A stretch of DNA of 6,046 bases, taken from contig DATFRR010000318.1 in assembly GCA_035263025.1 (NCBI GenBank), positions 1 through 6,046 on the forward strand, read 5' to 3'. This DNA is from DASQPR01 sp035263025. GTDB taxonomy: Bacteria; Actinomycetota; Actinomycetes; Mycobacteriales; Micromonosporaceae. Positions 4,968 to 6,046 of this stretch are shown here, one piece after another. The stretch's first letter is position 1, and every line of letters starts with the position of its first letter. A program made the translations under genes and the position numbers. The notes beneath the pieces are model-generated. The model was not told where the DNA came from. It saw only the letters and a list, made by a program, of their open reading frames with translations, and did not search any database.

Positions 4968-6046
4968 GTGAGTATCGACGGTGGCGGATCTGATACGCAG
5001 ACCGTCAATGCGCAGGTCGTGGATGTGCCGACCGTGGATGCGTTGACGGATGTGCTTGCGGTTCGTGCCCGGTCGGCGGCGGTGGCGGATGCGGCGTTGT
5101 TGGATGCGGTGGTGGCGGTCGCGGACCGGGATCGGCTGGGGTTTGACGCCGATCAGGTGGCGGTGACGTTGGCGTGGACGCGCACAACGGCGCGCTATCA
5201 GGTGGAGTTTGGCCGGTATCTGCAGCGGGTGGTCAAGCCGGTGTGGGCGGCGATGTGTGCCGGTGACGTCGATGTGGCGCGGGCGCGGGTGTTTCACGAT
5301 GTGTTGTGCGCGGTCGATGACGGTGTGGCGTTCACGATCGCGTTGGATCATGTCGACCGGGCGCCGGGGTGGACGACTGGTCAGTTGCGTGATCGGCTGC
5401 GGCGGGCGGTGTTGCGTGCCGACCCGCAGGGTGCGGCGGCGCGTACCGCCCGCACGGTCGGGCAGCGGCGGGTGGAACTGCTGGCCGATCGGGAGTCGAC
5501 TGCCGGGTTGTTGGCGTGGTGTCTGCCGGCGGGGCGGGCGGTTGCCGCGTTCGAGCGGGTCGACGCGATCGCCCGGGCCCGACACAGCAGCCAGGACCCA
5601 CGCACGTTGGATCAGTTGCGGGCCGACACGTTGCTGGATCTGTTGGAGGGCGTCGGGGTCGGCGGGTCGCCGGTGCATCGTCGTGGCGTGGTCGAGTTGA
5701 CCATTCCCTGGTCCACACTCGCTTGTGGCCGGGCACCGGCAGCACCCGTAGCGCCCGCACCGCAGCCGGGCCCGGACGGCGGCGTGGGTTGGACCATGCC
5801 CGGTGACGCCACCGCAGGTGACTGCGCGGCACCGGGCAGCTCAGCCGCCGCCGGCTCGGCTACCGGTGGCGGTGCGCCGGGTAGCTCGGCTGCGGCCGGC
5901 CCGGCATGTGGCGGTGATGAGCCTGCGACGTTGGCCGGGTTCGGACCCATCGAGGCACCCACCGCCCGGGATCTGGCGATCAGCATGCTCGGCCGCCGCG
6001 ACATCGCCTGGCGCTACCGGGTCACCGACCACGACGGAGCGCTACG
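4968..6046 (+). CDS. DUF222/13E12-repeat family protein, HNH-nuclease type (partial, C-terminus beyond window)
   Basis: The frame is open from GTG 4968 to the right edge (359 codons), with a TAG at 4956-4958 just upstream, so no earlier start exists. It has the DUF222 pattern: an N-terminal helical region (about 25-150), with ADQVAVTLAWTRTTARYQVE (61-80) being the segment after the first conserved helix. Then come VELLADRESTAGLLAWCLP (169-187), DQLRADTLLDLLEG (215-228) and VELTIPWSTL (242-251). After an insertion the frame resumes with LAGFGPIEAPTARDLA (322-337). Full-length members usually end with an HNH endonuclease motif, which would lie beyond the window. Such genes are multicopy in many actinobacteria, are related to the mycobacterial REP13E12 elements, and have no established cellular role. 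Oddities are an Ala/Gly/Pro-rich insertion (about 252-318) with a tandem 15-residue duplication, and codon use in the first half that favours TTG, GTG and GCG. Nuclease activity is a family inference only. Confidence 0.88.
   Translation, partial: MSIDGGGSDTQTVNAQVVDVPTVDALTDVLAVRARSAAVADAALLDAVVAVADRDRLGFDADQVAVTLAWTRTTARYQVEFGRYLQRVVKPVWAAMCAGDVDVARARVFHDVLCAVDDGVAFTIALDHVDRAPGWTTGQLRDRLRRAVLRADPQGAAARTARTVGQRRVELLADRESTAGLLAWCLPAGRAVAAFERVDAIARARHSSQDPRTLDQLRADTLLDLLEGVGVGGSPVHRRGVVELTIPWSTLACGRAPAAPVAPAPQPGPDGGVGWTMPGDATAGDCAAPGSSAAAGSATGGGAPGSSAAAGPACGGDEPATLAGFGPIEAPTARDLAISMLGRRDIAWRYRVTDHDGAL
5829..5918 (+). repeat. 45-bp in-frame tandem duplication in the DUF222 insertion
   Basis: Two adjacent 45-bp units (5829-5873 and 5874-5918) encode APGSSAAAGSATGGG and APGSSAAAGPACGGD (residues 288-302 and 303-317), with 12 of 15 residues the same. 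Many differences between the units are silent third-base changes, for example GCA/GCG, GGC/GGT and TCA/TCG. The copies have therefore drifted at DNA level while the peptide stayed similar. Confidence 0.8.

Noticed and set aside
4947..5678. A 243-codon antisense frame opposite the DUF222 gene
   Set aside because: The product is an Arg/His/Pro-rich composition artefact caused by the codon bias of the DUF222 gene, which has family motifs on the + strand.
1..6046. CRISPR array, tRNA, rRNA, insertion sequence ends or a defence-island cassette
   Set aside because: No spaced direct repeats, cloverleaf or rRNA-like sequence, or transposase is seen. The tandem repeats at 3102-3173 and 5829-5918 are coding and have no spacers. 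The DUF222 protein alone is not evidence of a defence system.

Overview
The window is GC-rich chromosomal DNA from an actinomycete. Third codon positions are dominated by G and C, GTG starts are frequent, and two families point the same way: an actinobacterial-type Bax inhibitor-1 membrane protein and a DUF222/13E12-type protein. The sequence does not settle the genus.

Left part (1-2182), all on the + strand. The last 24 codons of an unrecognised protein are followed by a two-domain VOC (glyoxalase-like) protein without obvious metal ligands. Next comes a seven-helix Bax inhibitor-1 family protein, and 10 bp further on a small conserved-looking protein that is probably co-transcribed with it.

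Middle part. The gap at 2183-2396 separates convergent genes and is almost filled by four stem-loops. Two of these share nearly the same 11-bp stem. On the - strand lies a major facilitator efflux protein (2397-3773) whose central loop is encoded partly by a 9-bp tandem repeat. Only 38 bp separate it from a divergent DUF5937/ArsR-type regulator (3812-4804). A 7-2-7 inverted repeat, TTTAGCG-CA-CGCTAAA, sits in that gap. The arrangement suggests a self-contained efflux switch: the regulator would bind the shared operator and control both itself and the exporter, with release by an unknown ligand.

Right part. After a 163-bp gap with a promoter that fits leaderless transcription, a DUF222/13E12-family gene starts at 4968 and runs off the right edge before its expected HNH nuclease domain. 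It carries a 15-residue tandem duplication in an Ala/Gly/Pro-rich insertion, and its first half uses codons unlike its neighbours.

No CRISPR array, tRNA, rRNA, insertion sequence or recognisable defence cassette is visible. The strongest leads are the DUF5937-MFS divergon with its operator, the hairpin cluster between the convergent genes, and the repeat-bearing DUF222 gene.
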